From: Dichetophora obliterata
Taxonomy: Eukaryota > Arthropoda > Insecta > Diptera > Sciomyzidae
Reading direction: 5' to 3'
NCBI GenBank assembly: GCA_963920525.1
Contig: OY986436.1
Coordinates: 9,826,001-9,890,000 of the forward strand
Length of the DNA: 64,000 nt
In this document: positions 44,897 to 55,790 of the stretch, piece by piece
Layout of the letters: each line of letters begins with the position of its first letter
How positions within the stretch are numbered: the stretch's first letter is position 1
Translations under genes and position numbers: made by a program
Notes under the pieces: generated by a model
Database searches by the model: none
What the model saw: only the letters and a program-made list of their open reading frames with translations
What the model was told of the DNA's origin: nothing

Positions 44897-45315
44897 CATA
44901 CTTATATGAAGAATGTAGAATTAGAAATTAAAAATATAAATACAACAAAAGCAGCTAATTTTCTCAACGTCTTTTGCTTACGTTATGTTTAAAAGAGTTG
45001 TTTTTTCTTTGCCAAAACACAAAGTATAACAGAAACAATTAACCACAAAGGGCTATAAAAAATAAGAGAAACAAAACACTGCTTTTGCGTGCTTGCATAA
45101 TTTTATCGCTACCGTTAGACGTTGACTGCTGATTAGTTTATTTTTGTGCTGCTTTTGTGCGCAATGAAAGGATAAAAGAATTGCGCAATTTTTGAGAAAC
45201 AAAACAAGCAAATTTGACAAAAGAAACTAAGCGCAAGTTTTATATCTGAGTTTTTATGTGTTACAAACATTATCAAAATTTAATGCAAAACCAACGCTAT
45301 ACAAATAATAATAAA
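44897..45315. other. spacer
   Basis: No gene or element recognised. Confidence 0.35.
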
Positions 45316-45727
45316 GCCCGTATGATACTTCATTGTTTTGTCCAATTTCAAAATCTGAAAACAAGTGGCGAGAGAGTTAGACAGATATATATTGTTTCAA
45401 AAGGATGAAAACATGCATCGTGCCACTTTTTTACATCTCCGCAACGTGACTATTTTATCTCTCTGTTCTTCTTGGCTGCGGAAGAAAGAGCTCAAGCTTG
45501 TTTTTGATACTTAATATTTGATCGAAACTGATCGAGACGAACGAATTGAGAGAAACTTCAAAAACAATGCATTGAAAATGCTGTCCGTCGCACATTTTTT
45601 TGTCCAATTCGTACTATATGCGTATACACTCACACTTCTTGAATTTTAGCTTTAGCTCTTTTTCAACTGCTCTAGTTTCATTTTCAATGAATAAAAATTG
45701 GACAACACAATCAAGTATCATACGGGC
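45316..45727. mobile_element. MITE with GCCCGTATGATACTT termini
   Basis: Inverted termini GCCCGTATGATACTTCATTG and (right end) GCCCGTATGATACTTGATTG are followed by TTGTCCAATTT on both sides: about 34 bases with few mismatches. The target duplication is unclear (AAA and TTA flanks). Confidence 0.7.
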
Positions 45728-45796
45728 TTAGCACAGTCCAACAATCCAGTGGTAAATGGACACATGACGTAACCAATTATTTGTTAAATACAATAA

Positions 45797-46034
45797 GGGT
45801 ATTCACAAAGTGTGCTATCATGTCATATTGTCCTAAAATTTTACAATTAAAATTTACAAGATAAACAAATGCAAATAAGAAACAGCTATTTGATTACGAC
45901 ACTTCAATAAACATAGCCTTCAGAGAATATATTAATACTTTTTTATATGGAAGGCAACAATATAATGTTTAAACTAGTGTAAAATCTTAGGACAATATGA
46001 CATTATGACATGATAGCACACCTTGTGAATACCC
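45797..46034. mobile_element. MITE with GGGTATTCAC termini and TAA flanks
   Basis: Inverted arms of about 50 bases begin GGGTATTCACAAAGTGTGCT and contain ATCATGTCATATTGTCCTAA. The right arm has one extra internal duplication of TGTCATAA. TAA borders both sides. Ends resemble 6516-6786 and 57411-57849. Confidence 0.7.
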
Positions 46035-46564
46035 TAAATGTATTTGCGAGGACAAAGCACATCAATTGCGAGGACAATTTAAAGCCTAATTTAAATTTTC
46101 AATTACATTTGTTTGGACATGGCCGCAAAAAAACACTGATGGCATCTACCTTACGCAGTAAGCGACGATGGGAGTAGGTATGCTGCTTATGACACAGAAG
46201 ATAGGAGAGAAAACAAATTTAACGAATACCGTCTCTACGCCAAAAACAACGAAAACGAAGAAGACAACAAAAGAAAAAAAGGCATCGTGTTTGACGGGAT
46301 ATTGCTAGTTAAAGTATTTATTTATTGTTACTTAAAGACATGTGTAGTTTTTCTTACAAAAATTAAAGCACTTTGAGATTGTGATTTTTTACTGTTTTTC
46401 TCAAAAAACAACTTTGTCTTTGCGGGAGAGGAAGAGATTCTAATTTTATTATTAATTTTTTTTTTTTGAGATCCTGACCACCCAATGCAACTTTTGAGAC
46501 CTCTTAGAATATGAAATTCGAAAAAAATTGTAATTCGATACGCCCTAATGGACATTTCTTAAAT
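46035..46564. other. spacer with a dispersed motif
   Basis: No gene. It contains the ACCTTACGCAGTAAGCG / GTATGCTGCTTATGA stretch related to 30556-30600. Confidence 0.35.
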
Positions 46565-47110
46565 TGTAGAGCGGATGCGCTTCCTAAAGAAGGCACAACG
46601 GTTTCGTTGCTGCCTGACATGGAAACATAAGGAATGCCACTTGCGTCGTGCAAGCTGGCTCTAAGTCTGCGGACAGAGTGTACGCCGATTCAGACAGGCA
46701 GGCGCAGGCAGTAACCTGCGAAGAAACGAGATAGAAATAAAGCCAAGCTATTTTTTAACTCGCTTGTTTACATAGCTTTTCTGCACCTGTCTGCCTGCCA
46801 GTCCGCTTCAGCGTTCACTCTGTTTGCAATCTTAGACAACATGCTACTGAAATGGCTAATTTCAGGTAGAAGCACAGCACCACCTCTAACACTGCTAAAC
46901 AGATGTGGCCTGGTTTTACTGAAAAAGGAGCGACGAAGCTCACTCAAATGGCGAGGAAAGATCTCTCTAATCTGATAGGCGTGACAAGAAGGCACTGTCT
47001 TGTAGGTAGGCCTTCCTTAAGAAAAGGGGGTTTATGCGAATGACTTCTGCTGGAGTTGCAGGGATGAGGAAGATGAAGAGACGGTATCTCGTTTTATATA
47101 AATCCAAGCA
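46565..47110 (+). pseudogene. remnant of a LINE ORF2 C terminus (I/R1/jockey type)
   Basis: Plus-strand frames, broken by stops and shifts, read ADALPKEGTTVSLLPDME then GMPLASCKL (resembling the end of a LINE RNase H), then MWPGFTEKGATKLTQMARK, LSNLIGVTRRHCLVGRPS, and in another frame GVYANDFCWSCRDEEDEE followed by TVSRF. The last block matches the Cys-containing C-terminal region (NDFCRSC..EEETV.H) I recall from I/R1/jockey-type LINEs. No search was run. RT is absent. Minus-strand frames here are shadows. Confidence 0.55.
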
Positions 47111-47485
47111 AAGTAGACAGCTGTTTCGTTGATACATTAACTCTGCAGTAGTATTCTGTGGCTTATGCAGTCTATTCACTTTGACAAGCTTATATGCACA
47201 ACTTCTGTTAAATCAAAGCTGAACTATAAGTGCTTTTTGCTTTCACGGAGAAAACTGTTTGCTAAATTTGTATTGTGGTTAAGCAAATCTTGCGCTTGAA
47301 GCCCAAAATTTGCTATTCCAGTTATTTCTATATCCTAAAATTGTGCTAGGTTAGGTTGAGGTTAGGTTAAGTTGGCGGCAGGAACTTATTCCAACCCACT
47401 TAGACCAAATTATTGGTCCGTTGTGATAACACAGATTGGGAGAAGGGAGGAATCAAGTGAAATTTTGTATAGATGTTCTAACTGT

Positions 47486-48793
47486 TCTACCGTGTTCTAC
47501 CGTGGGATAAGCCTTCTTAATATCGCATATAAGGTCCTGTCGAGCGTTTTATGTGAAAGATTGAAGCCCATTGTAAACGAACTGATCGGACCTTATCAGT
47601 GCGGCTTCAGACCTGGAAAGTCCACCATCGACCAGATTTTCACGCTACGAAAAATCTTGGAGAAGACTCAAGAAAAACAAGTCGACACCCACCATCTTTT
47701 TGTCGACTACAAAGCCGCCTTCGACAGCCCAATAAGGAAGCACCTGTACTCCACCATGTCTGAATTTGGTATTCCTGCAAAACTAATACGACTTTGCAGG
47801 ATGACACTGAGCAACACCAGCAGCGCAGTTAAAATCGGGAAGGACCTCTCCCCACCATTTATTACCAAACGAGGTTTCAGACAAGGTGATTCCTTATCGT
47901 GCGACTTTTTCAACCTAATGATGGAAAAGATCATCCGAGCTGCTGATCTGAGACGTAGTGGCACAATATTCTGCAAGAGTGTTATGCTGCTTGCGTATGC
48001 TGATGACATAGATATCATTGACCATAATACGCGCGAAGTCAGTGCAGCATTTTCCAGATTAGAAAGAGAGTCAAGTCAAATGGGTCTGGCAGTGAATGCA
48101 GATAAGACGAAATACTTAGTGTCAACAAACAAACAGTCCCAGCGTCTTGGAACCCACGTTACCGTTGACAATACCTCATTCGAGGTTGTGAAGAACTTCG
48201 TTTATCTGGGATCCAGCATTAATTCAACCAACGACATCAGCATTGAGATCGAACGAAGAATAACTCTTGCCAACAGGTGTTACTTTGGGCTCAGTAGGCA
48301 ATTGAGAAGCAGAGCCCTCTCTCGACGAACGAAAATCACGCTCTATAAATCGCTCATCATGCCCGTCCTACTTTACGCATCACAAACCTGGACGCTGAGC
48401 AGTTTAGATGAAAAGACTTTAGGAGCATTCGAAAGAAAGATTCTTCGTAAGATCTACGGACCAATCTGCGTCAATGGCGAGTACCGAATACGGTGGAATG
48501 ATGAACTGTATGAGCTGTACGCTGACATCGACATAGTCAAGCGCATTAAAATCGAGCGGCTTTGCTGGCTTGGTCATGTTCAGCGCATGAAAGACGATGC
48601 TCCAGTGAAGAAAACATTCGATTCGGTACCCAGCGGCGGTCAACGCAGAAGAGGACGACCGCATCTTCGTTGGAAAGACCAAGTTGAGGACAACCTGACG
48701 AAGCTTGCAATTTCCAACTGGCGCCAGCAAGTGAAAGACAGAAATGGCTGGCGCAAATTCTTAGATGAGGCCAAGACCGACATACGGTTGTAG
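47486..48793 (+). pseudogene. RTE-like reverse transcriptase, N-terminally truncated
   Basis: The frame is open from 47372 (a TTG codon) to the stop at 48791-48793; in that 473-residue reading the first 38 residues are antisense SINE. LINE-derived motifs: YRGISLLNIAYKVLS (from about 43), CGFRPGKSTIDQIF (77-90), motif A LFVDYKAAFD (Asp112), motif B GFRQGDSLSCD (168-178), motif C LAYADDIDII (YADD at 209-212) and the thumb-region NFVYLGSSI. The C terminus has RRRGRPHLRWKDQVED, typical of RTE-clade proteins. The endonuclease and RT fingers are missing, so it cannot mobilise itself. No stop or frameshift has accumulated, which suggests a recent insertion. Confidence 0.85.
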
Positions 48794-48815
48794 CGCCAAC
48801 TAAGTAAGTAAGTAA
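47486..48815 (+). mobile_element. 5'-truncated RTE-like LINE
   Basis: The insertion is flanked by an 11-base duplication GTTCTAACTGT (47475-47485 and 48816-48826). It starts within the reverse transcriptase, has a very short 3' UTR (about 20 bases) and ends in four TAAG units, as is usual for RTE-clade elements. A small rearrangement at the 5' junction repeats TTCTACCGTG. Confidence 0.85.
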
Positions 48816-49114
48816 GTTCTAACTGTGGCAGAGGCTGTAGAAACATGTGATATTAAATTTGAAGCAAGTGACATCCCTTGATCTCAGTCAAATCAAGTTA
48901 CTAAGCGTTCCTCTCCACAAACTTTCCTACCACCACCAACTACAACTTTTCGTAGTAAATTGATGTGTTTTAAAGTTGTTTGGATTAGAAAATAAGGAAA
49001 GAAAGGTTATAGCGTAGGACCATGGCCCGGCCAAGATTCGAACCCGGGACCCGTGAGCGACAGTCAAGCGCGCTATCACTAGACTATCGAGGCCGCCAAA
49101 TTTTTTATTGCTAA

Positions 49115-49525
49115 GTTATTATAAACTGCAAAAGAAAATTTCTACTTAATTCAAGCAAATATTTGCTACGTTATTATAAATTGGAATAGCAAATTTTGAT
49201 TAATTTTTGCTGAAATCTAGCATATTTTTGAAGTGAAATAATTATTAACATTAAATTAAATTGAAAAATTACCATTATCCGGAGACTTGATAGTGTAAGT
49301 ACATGGGCTTATAAATTCGACCATCGCAGTTGTTAACCAATCGTCGCTTAATTTTCTTCATTAAGAATAAACGTGTGCTCGTGTGTTTAAAAAAAATTTG
49401 CTTGAATTTAGTAAAAACTTGCTATTTGAGCTTATAATAACTTAGCAAATATTTGCTTAAGTAAAAATGTGCTTTTTGAGTTTATAGTAACTTAGCAAAT
49501 ATTTGCTTGAATTTATTATAATTTT
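49115..49525. repeat. inverted repeat rich in AGCAAATATTTGCT
   Basis: The left arm (49115-49205) and right arm (49390-49525) pair through TTCAAGCAAATATTTGCTAC and TTATTATAAA segments. The right arm contains two tandem copies of AACTTAGCAAATATTTGCTT. Probably a MITE; edges are not defined. Confidence 0.5.
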
Positions 49526-52130
49526 ATAGGTATAAACTTTAAAGGCAACTTTTTAAGCATCTTACATTTTGTTGAATTTTTTAAAAATGTAGCCAAACTA
49601 TCCCACTTCGCTTTCAGTGTTAAATGCCTTCCGTTGCATTTCGGAATTTCCTGCTGTTGCTGCTACTGCTGCTGATGTGTTTCTGTACATTTTTTTTTCC
49701 TTCGACAATGTTATGCGCCGGAAAGCATGCAACATGCAATGAATGACTTTTGCCCTACCGCACATAAATGAAACATTATTATTGCATTCTTCGCTTTCTG
49801 CTTTGTCGTCCTATTCTTAGCTGGACAAAATAAAAAAATTCTGCTACTGAAACCACAAAATTCAATTTGCAAAAAAGTTTTATTCACATAAAAAACACGC
49901 AAGAAGTAATGTTTAACATAAATATCTCAAGCATTGTGCGGAAGTTTTCTTATATTTAAGAAGGAAGAAGTAGAAAAACTGTGCATAAAAGTCGGTTAAA
50001 GCAACAGTGAAAGGAAATTCAATTATGTGTGGGTAAAGTAGTGATAGTTATCTTGCGGTTCATACATTTCTAAAGAATGTTTAACTTGAAATTTTTATCC
50101 TTTTTGTAAACTTTCAATATTTCCCACAGTTAATAAAATTTGGTTGCTTTTTAAACTATGATGATACTTGCCATAAAATAAACACAAGGTTTATAAACAT
50201 TTTTGTTTTGCATGAAAGCTAATTGGTTTTATTTCATTTTTTTCATCAATCAATTTGCTTTAATACTTTAAGCACACTTTCTTGCCGCCTCTCTTTGTGT
50301 ACACAAAGAATCTATAAAAAGTAACATAAAAAAATAAAAACAAGCAAAATTCTAATTTCGAAATTATCGATTTAAAACAGCTTGATGTTGAACTTCAAAT
50401 TATACACGTGTGTAAACAGAAGCGAAAATATTCTTAAGTCTACACAATCAAAATCAGTTTAAGTGTTAAAAAAAAAAAATACAACAATTGGGCCACAAAA
50501 AATTTGAGTGACAGACTTTGACAATTTATTTTCGGTCAATCAAAAACAGGAAGGAATGCACAAAATTAATACAAATTTTCGAGTAAACTCTCAATAAGAG
50601 GAGAAGCTACAGCGGCAATGTCAAAGTAGAAGGTCAGGTCATTTTATGTCAAGCACCAGGCTGGCAGTCAGGCAGGACACAAGTGCTAGGATACAATAAT
50701 TGTTGTGTATACGCCTGGCTGAACTTTAATAGAGTTACAAAGTTCAAACGTGCGTAAAACAAATTAATTTTACATTCCAAAAGTAATTTAAATTAAAATT
50801 CCATGTTAGTAACTTTGTAGAGATTAAAATAAACGTATTTTAAGAACTTTATGATGCGGTAGATAATTTTCAAAATTAGAAGTTTTGGAAGCTGAGCAAT
50901 TTGAATGAAACATTTTTCAAATGTCATGGTTATTTTTGGGATAAAACGGTTTCATAGAGTTCATAACAAATTGCTTAGGGAATGACATGAGATGGAAATA
51001 TTTTTCCATGTTTAAAATTTGTATAATAGTCAAAATTAGACTTTTAAAGTTTGTAAAAAATCTTAGTACTTCGCTAACACAGAGGTTAGATTTTCAGTCT
51101 GAAAATATGTTTGTAAAAAAAATTCAAATAACGAATTTTTGGTGGCGCACTAAAATTTATTTTCGTTACTCTGGGTCTAAAAATATAACTCAAGACCTTT
51201 TATAACTCAAATAGACCCAGATATACGGAAATTTCTTATTTCTTTTATTGACTGAAATATGTTTATAATTTTCAGGCATGTTTTTACTTGGCATCTTAAA
51301 ATGGAAATGGTTAACTTATCTCTGCGAATCAAGAAATTTTTTTTGAAATGGCTTCAATCGCTAGTGCAAATTTTTGCGTATTTTGGAATAAATGAATGAG
51401 TTTGCCTGTATTACAAAAAATGCCTGGTTTTGCATATTTATTGCGCATATTTTTGCATATTTTATGTCGGTTCTCTCTCTCTCTCTCTGTGTGTGTTTTT
51501 ATGCGCTTCGGACCACCCAAGTGAAGAGTTTTTACAGTTTTTCAAACTCAAAGTTTTTTATAAAACGTGAAAATATTGATTTATTTTTTTGTTGACTTTT
51601 TTGATAAAGAAATTTGTGATGCTTCTGACTTATACTCATCAATTATTTGCTTTTTGGTGATTTTGCCATGACGTTTTGGTGATTTTGAATGTCTTCTTCA
51701 TACAAAGAATTTTTAGTCTAAATCAGAATTAACTTAGCAAAAAATTAAAATTATAACCGATATTTACCGTTAAATGGAGCAAAAATTATTTGGCTCCAGT
51801 AAGTTGCTTTTGTTATGCACAGTCAAAATCGCTCTTTCTCTATACTACTCTCATTGCTGAAGTACCGTTATTTTTTTACTTAATTTCTTTTGAAACTATA
51901 TTGAGCTCAATACATGATTGAGTAAAACAAGCTATTAAAATTTGAGGAAAGAAGCAAGAAAATAAAAAGATGTGAGGAAGTTTGCTACTCCAATTTTGGT
52001 TGCTTTTGATATGCGCAACACTGTAAATAAAATTTTTAATTCACATTAATTTTTAAAAAAATGATTATTCATTTTACTAATTCATTTTCGTTATTCAGAA
52101 TAATGAATAACTTTTTTATTCATTTGAGTG
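49526..52130. other. long AT-rich region, no gene recognised
   Basis: No supported gene; frames of 63-72 codons are unrecognised. A (TC)n run with a (TG)n tail lies at about 51473-51498. Confidence 0.35.
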
Positions 52131-52139
52131 ATATTCACA

Positions 52140-53340
52140 AAGAATTTTAGAATTTTCAATTATTCTTTCTCTATTGATTATTAATTTTTTATTTGTTAAT
52201 TATTTTTTATTTATTATTTGTTTTTCATTATTAATTTTTTAATAATAATAAATAAAAAATTATTAATGAACAAACAATGGATAATGAATACAAAATGAAT
52301 AATGAACAAAAAATGAATAATGAATAAAAAATTAATAATGAATAAAAAATTAATAATGAATAAAAAAATAATGAATAACAAATGAATAATGAATAAAAAA
52401 TAAATAACGAATAAAAAATGAATAATGAATAAAAAATTAAAAATGAATAATAACTAAAGAATGAACAAAAAATTAATAATAAACAAAAAATGAATAATGA
52501 ATAAAAAATTAATAATTAATAAAAAATGAATAATGAATAAAAAATTAATAATGAACAAAAAATGAATAATAAATAAAAAAATTAATCTATATATGTAAAA
52601 AAGGATGTGTGTATGTATGTAACGTATGGACTCCAAAACGGCTGGGCCGATTTTGATGAAATTTTCAGGTAATGTTCATCTTGGTACGGTGGGTAACATA
52701 GGCTATATTTGGACCCGATAGGTGGCGCTGGGGTGGACTTATGTCGAAAATTTGAATTTATGGACCAATTTAACTGGAATTCAAAATGTATGTTTGTTTG
52801 ATCATAAGAAAATAATTTGTGTATAAATGGACACGGTAGGTGGCGCTGGGGTGGACTTATTTCGAAAATTCGATGGCGTGAAAAATATATAAATACTTTT
52901 AATTTTATTTTATAACGAGGGGAGTAGCGAAGCACACCGGGTTCAGCTAGTAACTAATAAAAATGAATAATGAATAAAAAAATAAATAATGAAAAACAAA
53001 TGAATAAAGAATAAAAAATGAATAATGAATAAAAACTGAATAATGTATAAAAAATTAATAATGAACAAAAAATTAATAATGAATAAAAAATTATTAATGA
53101 ACAAACAATGAATAATGAATCAAAAATGAATAAAGAACAAAAAATGAATAATGAAAAAAATTAATAATGAATAAAAAATTAATAATGCATAAAAAATTAA
53201 TAATTTATAAAAAATAATGAATAAAACATATATAATGAATAAAAAATGAATAATGAATAAAAACTGAATAATGAATAAAAAATTATTAATGAGCAAAAAA
53301 TGAATAATGAATAAAAAATTGAATAATGAATAAAAAAGAA
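52140..53340. repeat. 18-bp minisatellite (AATAATGAATAAAAAATT)n with orientation flip
   Basis: Degenerate copies of an 18-base unit fill the region. To the left of about 52245 the unit is in the opposite orientation (TTATTAATTTTTTATT), so the array is itself a palindrome at its left end. It is interrupted by the Helitron at 52586-52950. Low-complexity minus-strand frames (IHFLFIINFLF peptides) are translations of it. Confidence 0.85.
52586..52950 (+). mobile_element. Helitron-type element inserted in minisatellite
   Basis: Begins TCTATATATGTAAAAAAGG after an A and ends CACCGGGTTCAGCTAG before a T, with minisatellite on both sides and no target duplication. It includes CCAAAACGGCTGGGCCGATT and two copies of AGGTGGCGCTGGGGTGGACT (about 52720 and 52840). 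Clean A/T boundaries in a repeat make this the best-defined Helitron in the window. Confidence 0.75.
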
Positions 53341-53344
53341 ATAA

Positions 53345-55790
53345 ACTTTAATGTCTACCTCCCATACAAAATTATGTAAAAATTTAATATACAATAGATC
53401 CAAGGATGGTACCCCTAAGGACTAACCGATTTAAACCATTTTAAATATACATCTTTAACTTTATTTTTTTAAGCCTTCTGACTTAATTTTATTAAGGTCG
53501 GTCAAATGTTGTGTCTACTTCCCATACAAAATTAAGTAAAAATTTAATATACAATAGATCCAAGGAAGGCACTCCTAAAAACAAATCGATTTAAACTATT
53601 TTAGGTATTCCTCTATTACTTTATATTTTAAGCCTTTTGACTTAATTTTATTAAGGTCAGTCAAATTTTGTGTCTATCTCTCATACAAAATTATGTAAAA
53701 ATTTAATATAGCTCCAAGGCACCAAGGGTCGGTCAAATTTTGTGTCTATCTCCTATACAAAATTATGTAAAAATTTAATATAGGTCCAAGGAAGGCACTC
53801 CTAAAAACAAATCGATTTAAACTATTTTAGGTATTCCTCTATTACTTTATATTTTAAGCCTTTTGACTTAATTTTATTAAGGTCGGTCAACTTCTGTATC
53901 TACCTCCCATACAAAATTATGTAGAAATTTAATATAGCTCCAAGGGAGGTACCCCTAAGGACTAACCGATTTAAACCATTTTAAATATACATCTTTAACT
54001 TTATTTTTTTAAGCCTTCTGACTTAATTTTATTAAGGTCGGTCAAATTTTTGTGTCTATTTCCCATACAAAATTATGTAAAAATTTAATATAGGTCCAAG
54101 GAAGGCACTCCTAAAAACAAATCGATTTAAACTATTTTAGGTATTCCTCTATTACTTTATATTTTAAGCCTTTTGATTTAATTTTATTAAGGTCGGTCAA
54201 CTTTTGTATCTACCTCCCATACAAAATGATGTAAAAATTTAATATAGGTCCAAGGAAGGCACTCCTAAAAACTAATTGATTTAAACTATTTTAGGTATTC
54301 CTCTATTACTTTATATTTTAAGCCTTTTGACTTAATTTTATTAAGGTCGGTCAACTTTTGTGTCTACCTCCCATACAAAATTATGTAAAAATTTAATATA
54401 CAATAGATCCAAGGAAGGTACCCCTAAAAACTAATCGATTTAAGCTATTTTAAGTATTCATCTAGTACTTTATTTTTTAAGCCTTTTGACTTAATTTTAT
54501 TGAGGTCGGACAACTTTTGTATCTATTCCAAATACAAAATTATGTAAAAATTTCAGGGACCGTACCGGGTATAGTTTTTATCAAAAAAGTTAGATATTAA
54601 CAGTTATCATTTAACTTTTATTTTTTTCGACAAAAATACTAGTTATATAATGCTTTTTATTTTTTCGGGCAAAAATAACTGTTACTTTTGACTTTTATTT
54701 TTTTGGTCAAAAATAACAGTTATTTTGTGATTTTTATTTTTTCGGTCAAAAATATCAGGCAATTTGAATTTTTTTAAAGGACTTGAACGGCAAAAAAAAG
54801 TTTTATGCAATTTTTATCGTCTCATCAGCGCGCACATTTTGAGCTATAAAACATTTTAGTTTTTTAAGTTTTTTATTCGGCCTTTCAAAAAATACAAATT
54901 GCCTGATATTTTTGACCGAAAAAATAATAGGCAAAAATTAACAGTTAATATTAATTTTTATAGTAACAGCCAAAAATTTAAAAGGCATTTAATATTCGCC
55001 ATAAATGCCTAAATTACCATAATAATGGTATATTTAAAAAAGTCCTCCGGGCACTTTTTCGTTATGCCTTTTTTATCTGAAAATTGTAAAATACCAGTTA
55101 TTTACGGTCCCTGAAAAATTCAATAAAAGTCCAAGGAAGGTACTCCTAAAAACTAATTGATTTGAACTGCTTCAAGTATACATCTTTAACTTTATATTTT
55201 AAGCCTTTGGAATTAATTTTATCAAGGTCGGTCAACTTTTGTGTCTACCTCCCATACAAAATTATGTAAAAATTTAATATAGGTCCAAGGAAGACACTCC
55301 TAAAAAAATCGATTTAAACTTTTTTAGGTATTTCTGTATTACTTTATATTTTAAGCCTTTTGACTTAATTTTATTAAGGTCGGTCAAATTTTGTGTCTAC
55401 CTCCCATACAAAATTATGTAAAAATTTAATATAGGTCCAAGGAAGGCACTCCTAAAAACTAATCGATTTAAACTACTTTAGGTATTCATCTATAACTTTC
55501 TATTTGAAGCCTTTTGACTTAATTTTATTAAGGTCGGTCAACTTTTGTATCTACCTCCCATACAAAATTATGTAAAAATTTAATATAGGTCCAAGGAAGG
55601 CACTCCTAAAAACTAATCGATTTAAACTATTTTAGGTATTCATCTATAACTTTCTATTTTAAGCCTTTTGACTTAATTTTATTAAGGTCGGTCAACTTTT
55701 GTATCTACCTACCATACAAAATTATGTAAAAATTTAATATAGCTCCAAGGGAGGTACCCCTAAGGACTAACCGATTTAAACCATTTTTGA
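53345..55790. repeat. satellite array, unit about 155 bp
   Basis: About thirteen units share CCCATACAAAATTATGTAAA, GGTCCAAGGAAGGCACTCCT, CGATTTAAACTATTTTAGGT and TTAATTTTATTAAGGTCGGT. Spacing of the CCCATACAAA anchor is mostly 152-160 bases; one unit (about 53680-53750) is shortened to about 70. A hAT-like element splits the array at 54554-55113. The edges (first and last units) share a variant with AGGACTAACCGATTTAAACC. Confidence 0.9.
54554..55113. mobile_element. non-autonomous hAT-like element in satellite
   Basis: Termini CAGGGACCGTA and TACGGTCCCTG are perfect inverted repeats. Flanking octamers AAAAATTT (54546-54553) and AAAAATTC (55114-55121) match at 7 of 8 bases, a hAT-sized duplication. 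The interior has inverted AAATATCAGGCAATTTGAAT segments and repeated TTTTTTCGG(T/G)CAAAAATA. No transposase. Confidence 0.8.

Larger units (their letters stand above)
47346..49098 (-). mobile_element. tRNA-headed SINE (family 1) interrupted by an RTE-like LINE
   Basis: On the minus strand the head reads GCCTCGATAGTCTAGTGATA (A-box-like) and GGGTTCGAATC (B-box-like), the body matches 40462-41215, and the end is AACCTAACCTCAACCTAACC. Parts 48827-49098 and 47346-47485 are the two sides of one copy of about 415 bases. Removing the LINE and one target duplication restores collinearity with the other copy. Confidence 0.75.

Noticed and set aside
47372..47485. N-terminal 38 residues of the 473-codon RT frame as part of the protein
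   Set aside because: This stretch is antisense SINE sequence that aligns with 41080-41215; the frame starts at a TTG and the LINE begins only after the target duplication.
49020..49098. tRNA gene on the minus strand
   Set aside because: Same reasoning: it is the head of SINE family 1, whose body follows.
52454..53403. Low-complexity hydrophobic minus-strand frames
   Set aside because: Translations of the 18-bp minisatellite and the Helitron, not membrane proteins.
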